Below are positions 42,907 through 54,051 of a DNA stretch of 64,000 bases, in pieces. The notes under the pieces were generated by a model, which saw nothing but the letters and a program-made list of their open reading frames with translations, was not told the origin of the DNA and searched no databases. The first letter of the stretch is position 1; the number at the start of each line of letters is the position of its first letter. The DNA comes from Pyropia haitanensis (lineage: Eukaryota; Rhodophyta; Bangiophyceae; Bangiales; Bangiaceae): the NCBI GenBank assembly GCA_008729055.1, contig SDUX01000010.1:2123090-2187089 (forward strand). Direction: 5' to 3'. A program made the translations under genes and the position numbers.

Positions 42907-44684
42907 CTTTATAGCCTCCCTCCCGCCAGTGGAACATGCGTAATAGCAGCGAATCAACGACGCCGCGCGCCGGAGAAGGAGAGAGAAGGCGGCAGCGGGC
43001 CAGCGGGCACCTGCTTCCTTTATCGCCGCCCCTCCTCGTTGGCCGAAACCACAAGGCACGCGGCGCCGTCGCCACCCACCGCTTGGCCGTCCACTCGCAT
43101 CCACCCAGCCACAGTGCAATAGCCATGGGCAGCAGCGTTGCGCGCGACGGAGGGGGGTCGGCGGAGCACCCAACTTTGGTCCTGTCCCCCCTCCACCCCC
43201 CGGTGCTGGCGTGACAACGGACAGAGCACAACAAAACGCCGCTGCCGTCCGCGGTCGTTCTCTCCTTCCTGCCCTGCCAGGCATGGGAAGAGGGGGGACG
43301 ACGGCTGGGATATCCATGCCTCCCCACGAAAATTGGAGCCGCTTGTTGAGGATTCGGTCGGGGGCGAGAAACAGACAGCCACACAGCGGAGGACAGGCGG
43401 GAGAACGTCGCTGAGGTGGGAACGTACTGGCGCGGCGCAACGGTCGACGGGAGGTTGGCGTGTTGCGGGCGGCGTGGTCGGCGGTCGCGAACTGGATGCT
43501 TCAGCGTCGGGACGGCCGGTGTGCAGGCGGCTCGGCGAGCAAGCGGGTGCTTGGCGGAGAGTGCGCGCGGAGGCTTGCCGGGCGCTCGTGCGCGCGCGCC
43601 TGCCGACACGTGCGCGGGAATGAGTAGCGGGCGGACTGGCGCGCGTAGCGGGCGGCGGACGTGGGTCGCGTCCGCCGGCCTCGCGAGCGCGCGCCCGCGC
43701 TCGCGCGGGTGGTCGGGTCGGCGCGCGGGTGCGCAGGCGCGCGGTGCTTCGGCCGGGACGGCCGGCCGGTTTCGCGCGTGGCTACGTTTGGCGGCGGGTA
43801 CGGCACGGTACGCGCCCGTTGCGGTGGCACGAGAGGGATGTGCGGGTGGGCGGCGCGGTAAGGTCGCTATTGAAGTAAATAAAACAAAATGACAGCCATA
43901 CATGCGACGCTCTTTGGTGTCGCGCTTTGAGAATACAAAACGTGCGCCCAACCATTCAGCCTGGTCGGCGGTGCTTTATCCTTGCCTCCAGACGCGGGTG
44001 TGCCAGTAGATACACGTTTAAATATTGGCTCGGCCGGGTGCGCGTGTGTCCGAGCATTGCCACAGCAAGCCGGCCAAATCCTGGACGCGAGAAAGTTCTC
44101 GCGCCTAGAACAAGAGAGAGCAGACAGCGTGCCCCGCTGAAGAGGCAGGCAAGAAGAAGCACTCGCCCGTGGTGAGTACCACGCGGACGCCAGGCCGGGA
44201 AGGTGGGAGGGAGCGACTCACGAAGCGCCGAGAGCGCTGGCGCGAGGGCAAACAAACTTGCCGGCAGCCGTCGGCCGGCGGGTTCCCCTCTGCGCCCCCA
44301 GCTGGTATCCCCCTCCCCCGCCAAGAGCGGGGAGTTCCCCCGCCCGTGGGGCGGAGGGGCAGCTGGCCGGTCGGTGGCTCCCCATCTGCCACCCCTCGGC
44401 AATTAGAGAGAGAGAAGCGATGTCAATACGCCCACCCGCTGGGCACAGACAGGACAGCATAGCACAGCAAACAAGACATACATGCTCAAATACCCCAGTC
44501 TGAGTGCATGTTTACCAGGACATGACTGACACGCACCTCTCTTATCGACTGCAATCGTCCCTGCTGCATTCCACGACGCTACCACCAAGCACGGCAGCAA
44601 CGGCGGCTGTCTGCACTCTCTCGATGGCAGTAGGCGCGGTGCCCCGCCGCGCGCCGTGTGTCAGTGACGACGCTGCACAGAACA
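42907..44684. other. Unique centre of the inverted duplication
   Basis: 1778 bp not repeated in inverted form. A CTATAAAG read on the minus strand (42907-42914) sits exactly at the left inner edge, and a second GATAAAGG lies about 110 bp further in. The middle is strongly GCGCGC-biased (43550-43760), then AT-rich near 43860-43900. No domain was recognised in any frame. Confidence 0.55.
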
Positions 44685-44918
44685 GAGCCCGCGGTCGGCC
44701 TTGCCGCTTCCCAGTCGCGCGCACTCCAGCCGTCGACGTGTCCTATGCGTGGGAGTGAAACGTCCCGCACCGGAGGACGAGCGTACCGTTTCGGTGGGGG
44801 CACGCGGGGGGTAGTTAGGGGGGGGCAGCGGGCGTGCAGTGAGGGGACAAGTGCGGTGCCTGTAGCCGTCGGGCCTCTGGCTGCGCGGTTTCCCGCCACA
44901 GATCCGAGAGCGGGCGGC

Positions 44919-44980
44919 CGGATCAAGCTCCGCCGACGGCGCTTGATCCAGATCAAGCGCCGTCAACGGCGCTTGATCCG
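44919..44980. repeat. Tandem hairpin motif, right arm
   Basis: Same paired GATCAAGC..GCTTGATC hairpins as at 42611-42672, in inverted order. Lies about 235 bp from the inner arm edge. Confidence 0.85.
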
Positions 44981-46179
44981 GCCTCCCGCTCTCAGACGAC
45001 CGTCAGCGTCTCAGTGACGACAGTCGCCTGACTGGCTGCCAAGAAGGCCAAAAGAAACAGCTGCCCACCCGGCTCTACGCGGCACGCCCAACGGAGAGTG
45101 GTCTTCTTGGTGCGCCTCAACCAGTTTTCAGACAGAGCGTACCGGCGCGTCCCTGTGAGGAACAAACAGACGCCTGCAGCACGAATGGCCCACACAATAC
45201 AGAAGTGTCACCTACGCACAGACGCACCACGTGTTCCTCTTCAATATCATGTTGTCGTTTTGCTTTTCTCTCCAGTCCTTCATTGTACATCATGGCTCGG
45301 AAGCCGTATGTCATCAAAAACCCCATTTTAACTGGGTGTGGGTGGTCGGCGGCCCCACCACGTTCTACCCCCACCCGTCACAGGACAGTGCGGGCGTCGA
45401 CCAGCCGTCATTTGGTGCCAGGCGGCCTCGTCGCGACGGCAGCACCCCCCTCTGGCCCGACCTCCAACCCACCCCACGGGCGGCACGTTCCGTGGGCGGT
45501 TCCCCCCTTGCTGGCCTCCCTCCCATTGCCCACCCCCACTACTCGCCGCCAATGGAGTTTTCTGCGCCGTGCTCCGCCCTCCAGCCACCGAGAGGATCCG
45601 TGTGAGCGGCGGACGGGGACCGCCGGTGGGAATGGTGCGCATGCACGGCTGCAGCTTTTGCGAGACCCGCGAGCTGGAACGGCGGTGGGCCAAGACACGA
45701 CATCGTGGGCGGTCCACTGGTGGGGGTGGGGGGAACTGACATCGGCCGAGAGCCCACTGAGCTGCAGTCTGGGATGGAGGCTGGCGTGATCCCCAGCGTC
45801 CGCCCAAGTCGGCCAGCAGCCGCTGCCTCGAGCGCTGCTGCCTATTTTGTCGAGGGCGGGCCTGGCGCACGCTCACGGAACAGTGGGGTGAGGGCGTGGA
45901 GGGCTTGGGACGAGGGCCATGGCATACTGCCCCTGCTTCGGGATAGCCGCCACCGCCAGCACCACTGCCATTGGTACTGCCCTTGCCACCGGTAGGGACG
46001 GTCTTTATCGTCGGGGACTACGGCCCGCCTGGCAAAGTGGCTGGCACTGGTCTGTTGGTTGCTTCCCAGGCGACCCCGGCGGTACAGAAAGATTGACCCA
46101 AAATGTTTAGATATTATTATAAGTAAGCGGTGACTGTACACATAGGCAGGGGCGGAGTCCCCTTGACCCGCGTCGCCTC

Positions 46180-48823
46180 CTATACGTCGAGGTACTCAAA
46201 GTCGTGCCCCTCGGCCACCGGCACCCCCCCGACCTTGACCGCGACCTTGCCAGTCCCCTCCGGCATCGTGCATGTCAGCCCCACCTCGCCCACCGCCTGC
46301 ACGTCCGTGCACGCGGCGCCGCCAAACGACACGGCCGCCCCCGTCGGCAGGTTGTGGCCCGCCACGTACACGCGGTAGCCACCGGCGCGGAGGCCGCGGT
46401 TGGGCGTCACGCTCATCACCATGGGCCCACGGCCGGCGGTCTCGTACTTGGCCGCCAGCACGACGACCTTGCCCTGGTGCACCCGCGGCATGTACAGCGA
46501 GCCAAACGGCGTGATGGCAATGTTCAGGCCCGAGTAGCTCTTGACGACCGTCACGTCGCCGAGCTTGCCCGTCGCCGACACGGGCGCCGTGTGCGTGACG
46601 CCCTCCTCACCCGTCGCAAACTTGGAAAAGTACAGGTTCCCCTTGACCGCGCCGCCAAACACGTTGGTCCGCTGCTCGGCAATCCCGTTGGTCGACGCCG
46701 CAAACAGGTGCTCGGGCGGCGTGTAGCCGGGCGCCTTGACGTTGGGCTTGCGGTACGTGCACTGCCGCTGGTCGTTGGCGCCACGGTTGGGGTTGGGGTG
46801 GCCATAGTAGCCACCCTCCTCCAGCTTGAGCAGCCGGTCGTTGTCGTCGCCCGCGTTCTTGAAGCTCACCGCCTTGTCGCACGTCACCGAGACGTCCCCG
46901 TAGCCGGCGTTGGCGCCGTTGTCCACCAGCCAGTACGTGCCCGAGCTGTGGCGCTCCACGTTGAGCCCGTTGCGGATGCCCGCCGCCCACACCGACACGT
47001 CGCCGCCAGTCTGCTTGGCCTTTGCCGGGTTGTTGGACGAGTAGGTGATCTTGCCGTTGAAGGCCTTGCCCTTGGACAGCGCCACCTTGACGACCGCCCC
47101 CGACAGGGGCGACTCGGCCACGTCGCCGCTCTTGGGGTGCTTGACACCCGCGTTGGTCATGCCCCCCACCGGCAGCAGCATGTCGCCAGACTGGTCAAAC
47201 GCGGGCCGCCCGACGCTGTGGTCGTGGCCCGTCTGCACGGGCAGGCCCGTGACGATATCCTTGGCCGGCCCAAAGCAGCCCGTCGGCAGCGACGGCAGGC
47301 CGACGACCTTGCCCGACTTCCAGTCCCCGCCCTTGAGGTCCCCGACCGACACGAGCAGCGTCGGCGCCGCGCCGTGGTCGGCGGGGCTAAACGACACGCC
47401 CAGGATCTGGCCACCCAGCTCCACCGAGCACGCCTTGGTGACCGTGTGCGTCAGAAAGTCCACGTCCAGCTTGTGCACGCGACCCTGGCCGGCGTTGCCA
47501 ATGTACACCCGCGAGTCCGGGCCGACCGCGATGGACGTGCCGCCGCCCAGCTTGAAGTCGTCCCCGTCCTCGTCCTTGAGCGTCGTCTCCTCGTAGACGG
47601 GCGTCACCGGCGCGGACGCGGCGGACGAGTAGGTAAACGTGACGCCGTTGGACACCCCGTTCCGGGTGGTCACCGTCACCTTGACGGGCCCGTCCGCGTC
47701 CCGCGGCGGCACAGTAAACGACACCTCATCGGCGGTCGTCTCGCCGGCCACGTCGCTCAGGATGGTCGCGGCGGTGCCGCCAACGTCGACGGTCTCCCCC
47801 GGCAGAAACCCAAAGCCGCGCAGCAGCACCGTGCCGCCGCCCGACCGCGCCCCCGTCGACGGCGTCATGCCCGTAATCACCGGCAGCACCGTGCCAGCAT
47901 TGTGGGCGAGCGCCGCCGCGGCCGCCGCCACCGACAGCGCCGCGTCGCCGCCGCCGGCGTGCGCGTAGACCACCTCGAGGTCGTGCGTGCCGGCGGGCAG
48001 CGTCGTGCCCGCCGCGGCCACGGCCTTGCCGGCGACCGCCACGCGGGCGGCGCCGCCCGCGGCGTCGACGGCCAGGGAGGTGCCGTCGCCGGCGGTGACG
48101 GTGCCCACACAGCGGCCGAGCCACGCGCCGTCGGCGTACGGGAAGGCGCCCCAGTCGGCCAGCCCCTTGAACGACACCGTCGGCACGACCACCACGTGGG
48201 CGGGCGCGACGGTCGGCGCGGTGCCGACCGGCGGCAGGTCGGTGACGCCCTTGTGCACGTAGCACACCACCCCCGCCGTGACGCCGTCGGTGACCGTCAC
48301 GGTCGTGTCGTACGCGTGGACGTCGCCCTCAAAGTCCTTGACCGTCAGCAGCACGTGCGTGACGCCGGCGGGGAAGCGGCGCGTCAGCGTCGGCGTGACG
48401 CCCAGGATCTCCTTTGTGTCAAAGATGGACCACGTGAACGCGACGAGGCCGCCAAAGCCCGGCAGCCCGCCCGCCTCGTCCCCGTCGTCGCCGCCCGTGT
48501 TGTGGGTGTGCGAGCCGCCGCCGTCGAGGGTCACCTCCGCCGACCCGTCGGCCGCGTCAGAGATGGCCGTGTACGGGCCGGCCGGCACCGCGTGGGCGCC
48601 ATCGTCGGGCTCGCCGGGCGCGTCGAGGCTGCCGGGCTGGACGCCCACGGGGCCGACCGGCGCGGCGCCGCCGACGGGGACCGCCGCGGGCGTCGGGGTC
48701 ACCACCACCGCCGCGGGTGTTGGCGTCATCATCACCGCCGCGGGTGTTGGCGTCACCACCACCGCCGCGGGTGTTGGCGTCACCACCACCGCCGCGGGTG
48801 TTGGCGTCACCACCACCGCCGCG

Positions 48824-48856
<33 letters not shown>

Positions 48857-49470
48857 TTGCCGGTGGCGGGCGGCGTCGAGCCGGCGGCGGCGCCCGTAAA
48901 CGACCCGCCCTCGGTGGTGATGGTCAGCGCCGACACCATGGCGTTTCCGGTGGTGCCCTTGAAGTGCACCAGCAGCGCCTCGCCCGGGATGGTCACCGTC
49001 GCGTTGAGCGTCAGCAGCGCGTGCGGGCCGACCGTCGCCGCCACGTCCACCGCCGTCCACGCCGGCGCCATCGCGTCGGGCGCCCCCCCGATGGTGACGT
49101 CAAACACGCGCGCACCGGCGGCGGTGGCGGGCGCGTACGTCTCGGCAAAGTGGCCAAAGACGGTGTACGTGCCGGGCGTGACCGGCACCCCATACGCAAA
49201 CGCCGACCCCCAGTGGTGCGACCGCATCACCGCGTCGTCGTCGGTGCCGGCAATGGGGGTGGCCGCCGTGCCGGCGGCCGCCGCCGCGGGCGCGTACCGC
49301 GCGCCGCCGGCAACGACGGCCGCGGCGGAGGTGTCGGCGAGGTACTCGCCGGTCGCGTCGCCGCCGGCATTGACGCGGAGCGTCGCGGCGGCGGCGGCGG
49401 TGGTGGCGGCCGCGGCGGCGGCGGCGGCGGCGGCGGCCAGGAAGGCCAATGGGCGTGCGGTGGGACCCAT
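46180..49470 (-). CDS. Secreted malectin / TIG / glucose-sorbosone dehydrogenase-like protein, right copy
   Basis: 1096 residues from ATG 49470, with the same domain order as the left copy: signal peptide, malectin-like domain, Pro-Thr linker, PKD-like segment, TIG domain, dehydrogenase-like propeller, TIG domain. Frame is intact along its whole length. Differences I could see are confined to the linker (five extra residues net, one AAVMM unit) and a V-to-A change in the malectin region. The propeller and both TIG domains look identical in sequence. Both copies therefore look functional. Their promoters differ more than their coding regions, because the duplication diverges from about 260 bp upstream of each ATG. 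That could allow different expression of the same protein, but this is inference. Confidence 0.85.
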
Positions 49471-49589
49471 GGTGGGTGCAAGGGAGGGGGTGGGGGGGGA
49501 GGGGGGAGTGGGGAGAGGGAAGAGGCGCACGCGCTTGTGGGGCGAAAGAGGGGGGTGTGCCGGAGTGAGGGACCGCCCCCCCGGCGGCG

Positions 49590-49597
49590 CCTTTATG
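49590..49597 (-). promoter_or_regulatory. TATA-like element, right copy
   Basis: CATAAAGG on the minus strand, mirror of 38009-38016, within the near-identical part of the arm. Confidence 0.35.
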
Positions 49598-49726
49598 CGC
49601 CCTCAGACGGCTGGCGGCGGCGGCGGCGGCAGCCGACCCGTGTGACGTGCCGCTGTGCAGCGGGGCGCGCGGCGGGCGTCTGCGCTGCCGCCCCAAGCGC
49701 TGGCGCGCGCCGCGCAGCCCATCTGC

Positions 49727-50520
49727 CCACCCCCCCCCCCCCCGCGAATGGGGATGGGTGGGGGGCCCCCCTGGTCATCGGTGGACTCGACGTACAGCGG
49801 GGAAATCCGCCCGCCGGGCACGAGGCCGGGGGGTGGGAGGGATGAGCGTGCGCTGGACCCACTCCCCCCCCACCGCTGAGGCACCGAGGCGGGGCTCGCG
49901 TCCCGCCGCGGGCAGGCGGGCGGTGTCCCCCAGCAGTGGTGTCGGCGGGGCGTGTGTGTGTCACGGTGCGCGGCGGCGGTGCGGACGAGGAGGTGCCGCT
50001 GCGCGGCCCTCGTTTCCAAACAGCCACCAGCGCATCGTCCTCTTGCTGCTGGGGGGTCTACAGCGTGGGCCGCCGTCAGCGGCATTGGCAAGACAACAAG
50101 GGGGCGGCGCGGGGAGGGGGGGGGGGACCCTTACACGAGCGGCCTGGCAGCCTGGTGTGGCCTGGGGGTGCACAGCAAGGCCACTGGGCCAAAGGGACCG
50201 GAGGGGGGGGTCCGCGGCAGCATCTGTCGGCCTCCCGACAAGCGGGACAGCCAAAATCCCGACGGCGATCTCCCTGCCACGCATGGGGGACCCGCGCGGC
50301 GGCGGCGGCGGCACGCCGCCAACCGCCCGCGGTCGCGGGAGCGTGTGCTGGCCGCCGACGCCCCCCCCCCCCCCCCCCACTTCCCCGCGCGGCCGCGCGC
50401 GCCCTCGCTGGCCGGCCGCGGCGGCGGGGCGTCACCACTGTCGGCCGCGGCGGCGCCTTGCTCGCCAGGTTGGGGGTGGGCGTGGCACCCCCCCCGCCGG
50501 TGCCTTCCATCCCGACGGCC
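49727..50520 (-). repeat. Diverged outer part of the inverted duplication, right arm
   Basis: Colinear with 37150-37879 in reverse complement, with many substitutions and indels and a C run at 50364-50380. Holds the upstream region of the right gene copy. No separate gene was recognised. Confidence 0.7.
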
Positions 50521-51390
50521 GACGCGCCGCCGGCTGCCGCGGCGGTGCGCTGGCGGCCCGCCGCGTGGCTGACAGCCGGATGGTCCACGCGGTCGCGTCG
50601 GGCGGAGTGGGTGGGCATTTGCTGTTGTCGTACATATGGGACGTGAGGGTGGCGCGGTGGGTGCCCGGCCCAGCGCACGCCCGTGTGGGGCCTCGCGTAG
50701 AAAAACCATAGGTATCCTGTGCATTCGTGGGGCGCCCCCATGTTGTCCTCTGCTGTCGGACTAATGGAGTGCGAGCGGGCGGGGCGACCCATCCGCAACA
50801 GCCGGCATGGTGTCGACGCGGCGGCGGATCCGCCCCGCGCGTGATTGACAGTTGGGGTGGTGTGGTGTCCTCGTCGGTGGCAGCCGCGCGCGGCCGTGGT
50901 GCTGTAGCCCGGCGGTGGTGGTCCTGGGCAGCCAACGCTGACAAGTACGAGGGCGCGACGGCGGTGGGAGGCGGCGGGCAGCGTCCCCATCGTTTCAAAC
51001 GCTGGTCCGCAACCGCCTGTCCGGCGGCCACGCCGCCGCGTGCGGATCCCCCCCAAACGCGGCTGCGCTGGCCCACGCCCGTCGCTGGCCCGCCCGCCAG
51101 GCGGCCAAACCGCCCGCTGCGCCCGCCGCGGCGCTGGCACACGCGTCCACGCCGGGCGGGGCCCACGCGCGTGGCCCCGGGCGCCCCCAAGACCGCCCGC
51201 CAACGGGTTGGACCACACGGGACGCCGAATGTACCGACGGAACGACGGAAAGGATTGACATCCGACCATGTCGCAGGCGTACGTTGGAAAGCAACAAGTA
51301 CATCCACTGGATCCGCCCAGCGGCCGCCCCGCGACGCATCGTCTTCCCCCTGCACAGTGCTACCAAACCCGTGGACCACGGTTGTCACGG
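50521..51390. other. Gene-poor region
   Basis: Moderate to high GC. Frames up to about 390 codons on the minus strand are Arg/Pro/Ala-rich without a domain. No gene recognised. Confidence 0.45.
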
Positions 51391-51456
51391 AAAAAACGTA
51401 TACGTTCAAAATTTTAAATTAATCTATAGATTAATCTATAGATGAATCGAAGCCAG
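51391..51456 (+). repeat. AT-rich direct repeat, left copy
   Basis: Contains AAAAAACGTATA, then the palindromic TTAATCTATAGATTAATC (51419-51436), a second partial TATAGATGAATC, and GAAGCCAGGA. The same series recurs at 52363-52432 in the same orientation. Confidence 0.7.
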
Positions 51457-52362
51457 GATCAGCGAACTTGATTCAATCAAACACAATTGCTGTACTGTGA
51501 TGTTGCACATTCGTCTGCATACCGATCCAGTTCATACTTGTTCTCAGCAGACGCTGGCAGCAGTCCAGATCCTTTGCTCCTGGGGCCGCCACGGCTTGCA
51601 ACAACTGGGGGTGTTCCATCGCATCCGCTCCACGCCGACGTCAGGGCAGGTGCCGCCCCCCCGCTCTTCAGTGCACCCAGCCGACGCTGCGCGATGACGG
51701 CTGGGCTGCACTAGACACGGGGCATGCACGGCCGCAATGCCGTACCGCTCGCGACGCCACGGCTCGGAGCGGGGAGCTTCACGGCGCCACCTGACGCCGT
51801 GCCGCCGCACCCCCCACATCCCCTCATCCCACTCCCTTACCCGCCACCGCAGGCACCCTCGTGCCACCGATGGGCGGCTGTGGCGCGCGCATTCCCTCCC
51901 TCATCCGCCACATATCCTCACGCCGGTGCCCCCCCGTGAGTCTTCCAGCTCGTGCAGACGCACCGGGTAGCCCGCCTCTCCAGGGCGCGCTGCCACCCTC
52001 AGTGCCTCACGAAGTGTGGGTTGACTTTGCTTCCGCCGTCAGGTCGGCTGCCCCAGCGCCCATCGACCCGTCAGGCGATCCCGCGCCCGTGGCCAATGCA
52101 GGTGACCCACCTGGTGGTACCACTCGACTAAGCTCGTCCACATAACCAAGCCAGCTCCCGTAGCCAAAGAAGGTCAGCGAAGGGCCCCCTGTCGAGGTGG
52201 GTCGGAAGCAGGAAGGGCGCGCCTTCTCGAAGCGGCCGGAAGATGGCCACAGCGCCGGGCTGGCGCCGGTGCTCAGATGGTCAGCAGGCGCCGCAGCTTT
52301 CTGACAGTCGTCGCACTTGTTCACACCGACCGAGACAACTTACACAATGTAATTTAAAAAGC
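51457..52362. other. Segment between AT-rich direct repeats
   Basis: About 0.9 kb of lower GC than average, with no recognised gene. Could be the body of a small non-autonomous element bounded by the direct repeats. Confidence 0.4.
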
Positions 52363-52432
52363 GAAAAACGTATATAAAGCAAAAAACAAAAAGTGCACTG
52401 ATTTAATCTATAGATTAATCAAAGCAGGAACA
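52363..52432 (+). repeat. AT-rich direct repeat, right copy
   Basis: AAAAACGTATATAAAGC, then TTAATCTATAGATTAATC (52403-52420) and AAAGCAGGAA. The 18-mer is exactly 984 bp from its left copy. The right copy also contains a TATATAAA box-like string. Confidence 0.7.
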
Positions 52433-53260
52433 AAAAACGTTAGGCTTTTGCCAATCCTGCCTTGGACCCCTGGCGAGCGTGCGGGACGTGAAATGAGCAC
52501 GACTCGGGCCCGAAGTTGTGCATGGGGGGCACGCGAGGTGTCACTGCCTTCGTGCGCCCCGCGTGCCGTCGACGTGCAGCGGGCGTGCAGGAGGCCGTGC
52601 CTCCGCGTGCAGCGGCGTGCCTCAACCCGGGATTGCTTGAGCATTTTCGGTTTAGTACGGGCCAAGCCCTCCACAGGCACACTGCGACTTCGGCCAGCCA
52701 CAGCCCAAGTCTTCTGAAGCTATACTGCGACCCCGCTGCACTTGAGTTGCATTTATTGCCAAGGTCTCCGACAACACCAGCTTCGCCAGAGATATAGACT
52801 TCATTGTACGCTCACATTCGTCAAGAATGGGTGCCTCATACCAGCCGCTGGTAGCTGCCGCTCCGCCGTCGGGGGTGCGGCGGGGGCGCCGACCCCGCCA
52901 CGAAGGGGGGACCGGTGGGGGCGGCACCGGCCGCCGGCAGCTGCCGCGCCGTCGTCGCAGGGGACGGCAGGGGGCTCGACGCCGCCGTGAAGACCGCCCG
53001 CCCCGCCCCCCGCCGTCTGGCGCACCCGCCACGGACATCGCGCTGCGGCCACCGCCTGCCGCCGCGGCCGCCGCGGCGCGGCGGCCCCCCCCCCCCCCCC
53101 CGACGCGACGGGTGCGGGCCACCCGCCCATGGGCGTACGCGGCGGTCGCCGCGGCGGCCGCCGCCAACGCGCGGCGGCCCATCCCCACCCCGCCGCCGTC
53201 GTTGGGCGCCGCACGCCGGGGTGCGCCGGCGGGGGGGGGGGGGAGGGGGGGTTGCCGCCG

Positions 53261-53304
<44 letters not shown>

Positions 53305-54051
53305 GCCACCGCCGCCGGCGGGGGGACCCCAGGGGGGGCGTGGCGGCGGTGTGGCGGCGGTGGGGGTGGCGGCCGCAGGTGGCGTGGCGGCGGTGGCGGC
53401 GGTGGGGGTGGCGGCGGCGGCAGCGGCGGCGGCAGCGGCGGCGGTGGCGGCGGCGGCGGCCGCGTCGGCTGCTCCGCCGCGGCTGGTCAGCGCCGTTGCG
53501 GGCGGGCGGGGGAGCCCGCCGCGCGCGGCGGCGCGGGCACGGGACGGCGCGGCGGCCGCCGCCGCCGCGTTGCACGCCGGCAGCGTGGCCAGTAACGACG
53601 AGCGGCTGGCAACGGCCGGGAGAGGTACGGCGGGTGGCCACCGCCCCACGGGCGGCGCCACGCGGTGACCGCGCCGCGCCGCGGCCCGCGCTGCGCCGGC
53701 GTGCTGCCGCCACCGGTGGCGGCGGCCGTGGGGGGGCCGCCGCCGCCACGCGGCGCCGCCGCCGCCGCCGCCCGTCCCCCCCCACCGTCTGCTCCCCTGC
53801 GGCCATTCGCGGTCGTGGCCGTGGACGGGGAGGACGCGGTGGCGGCGGTGGGGGGGGAGAGGGGAGGAGTGGACGTGCCCGCGGCAGCCGCGCACGGCGC
53901 GGGCGGCGGCGCCGGTGGCCGACGAAAGGCTGGCCTGCCCGTCGCTCCCACGGCAGCGGCGGCATCCCCCACCGCGTTGGGCCAAGCCCCCCCCCCCACC
54001 CCCCCCCCCCCTCACCCCCTCACCCCCCACCCCCCACCCCACGCTCCCTCC
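52433..54051. other. Gene-poor low-complexity region
   Basis: 52433-52830 is moderate in composition. From 52850 to 54050 it is CGG/CCG microsatellite with C runs (53086-53101, 53990-54012). Frames code Ala/Arg/Gly/Pro. No gene recognised. Confidence 0.5.

Larger units (their letters stand above)
44685..49726 (-). repeat. Near-identical right arm of the large inverted duplication
   Basis: Reverse complement of 37880-42906, 15 bp longer because of the linker repeat. Scattered single-base differences are seen, for example at the codon pair DAMVP / DAMAP, near 44730-44755, and around 44815. Confidence 0.93.

Noticed and set aside
37880..49726. Inverted duplication as a pure assembly mirror artefact
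   Set aside because: The arms differ in linker repeat number, at least one codon and several bases near the inner edge, and their outer parts are strongly diverged yet colinear.
51391..52432. LTR retrotransposon
   Set aside because: Direct repeats are only about 65-70 bp and the interior has no gag/pol-like frame or primer-binding site that I can recognise.
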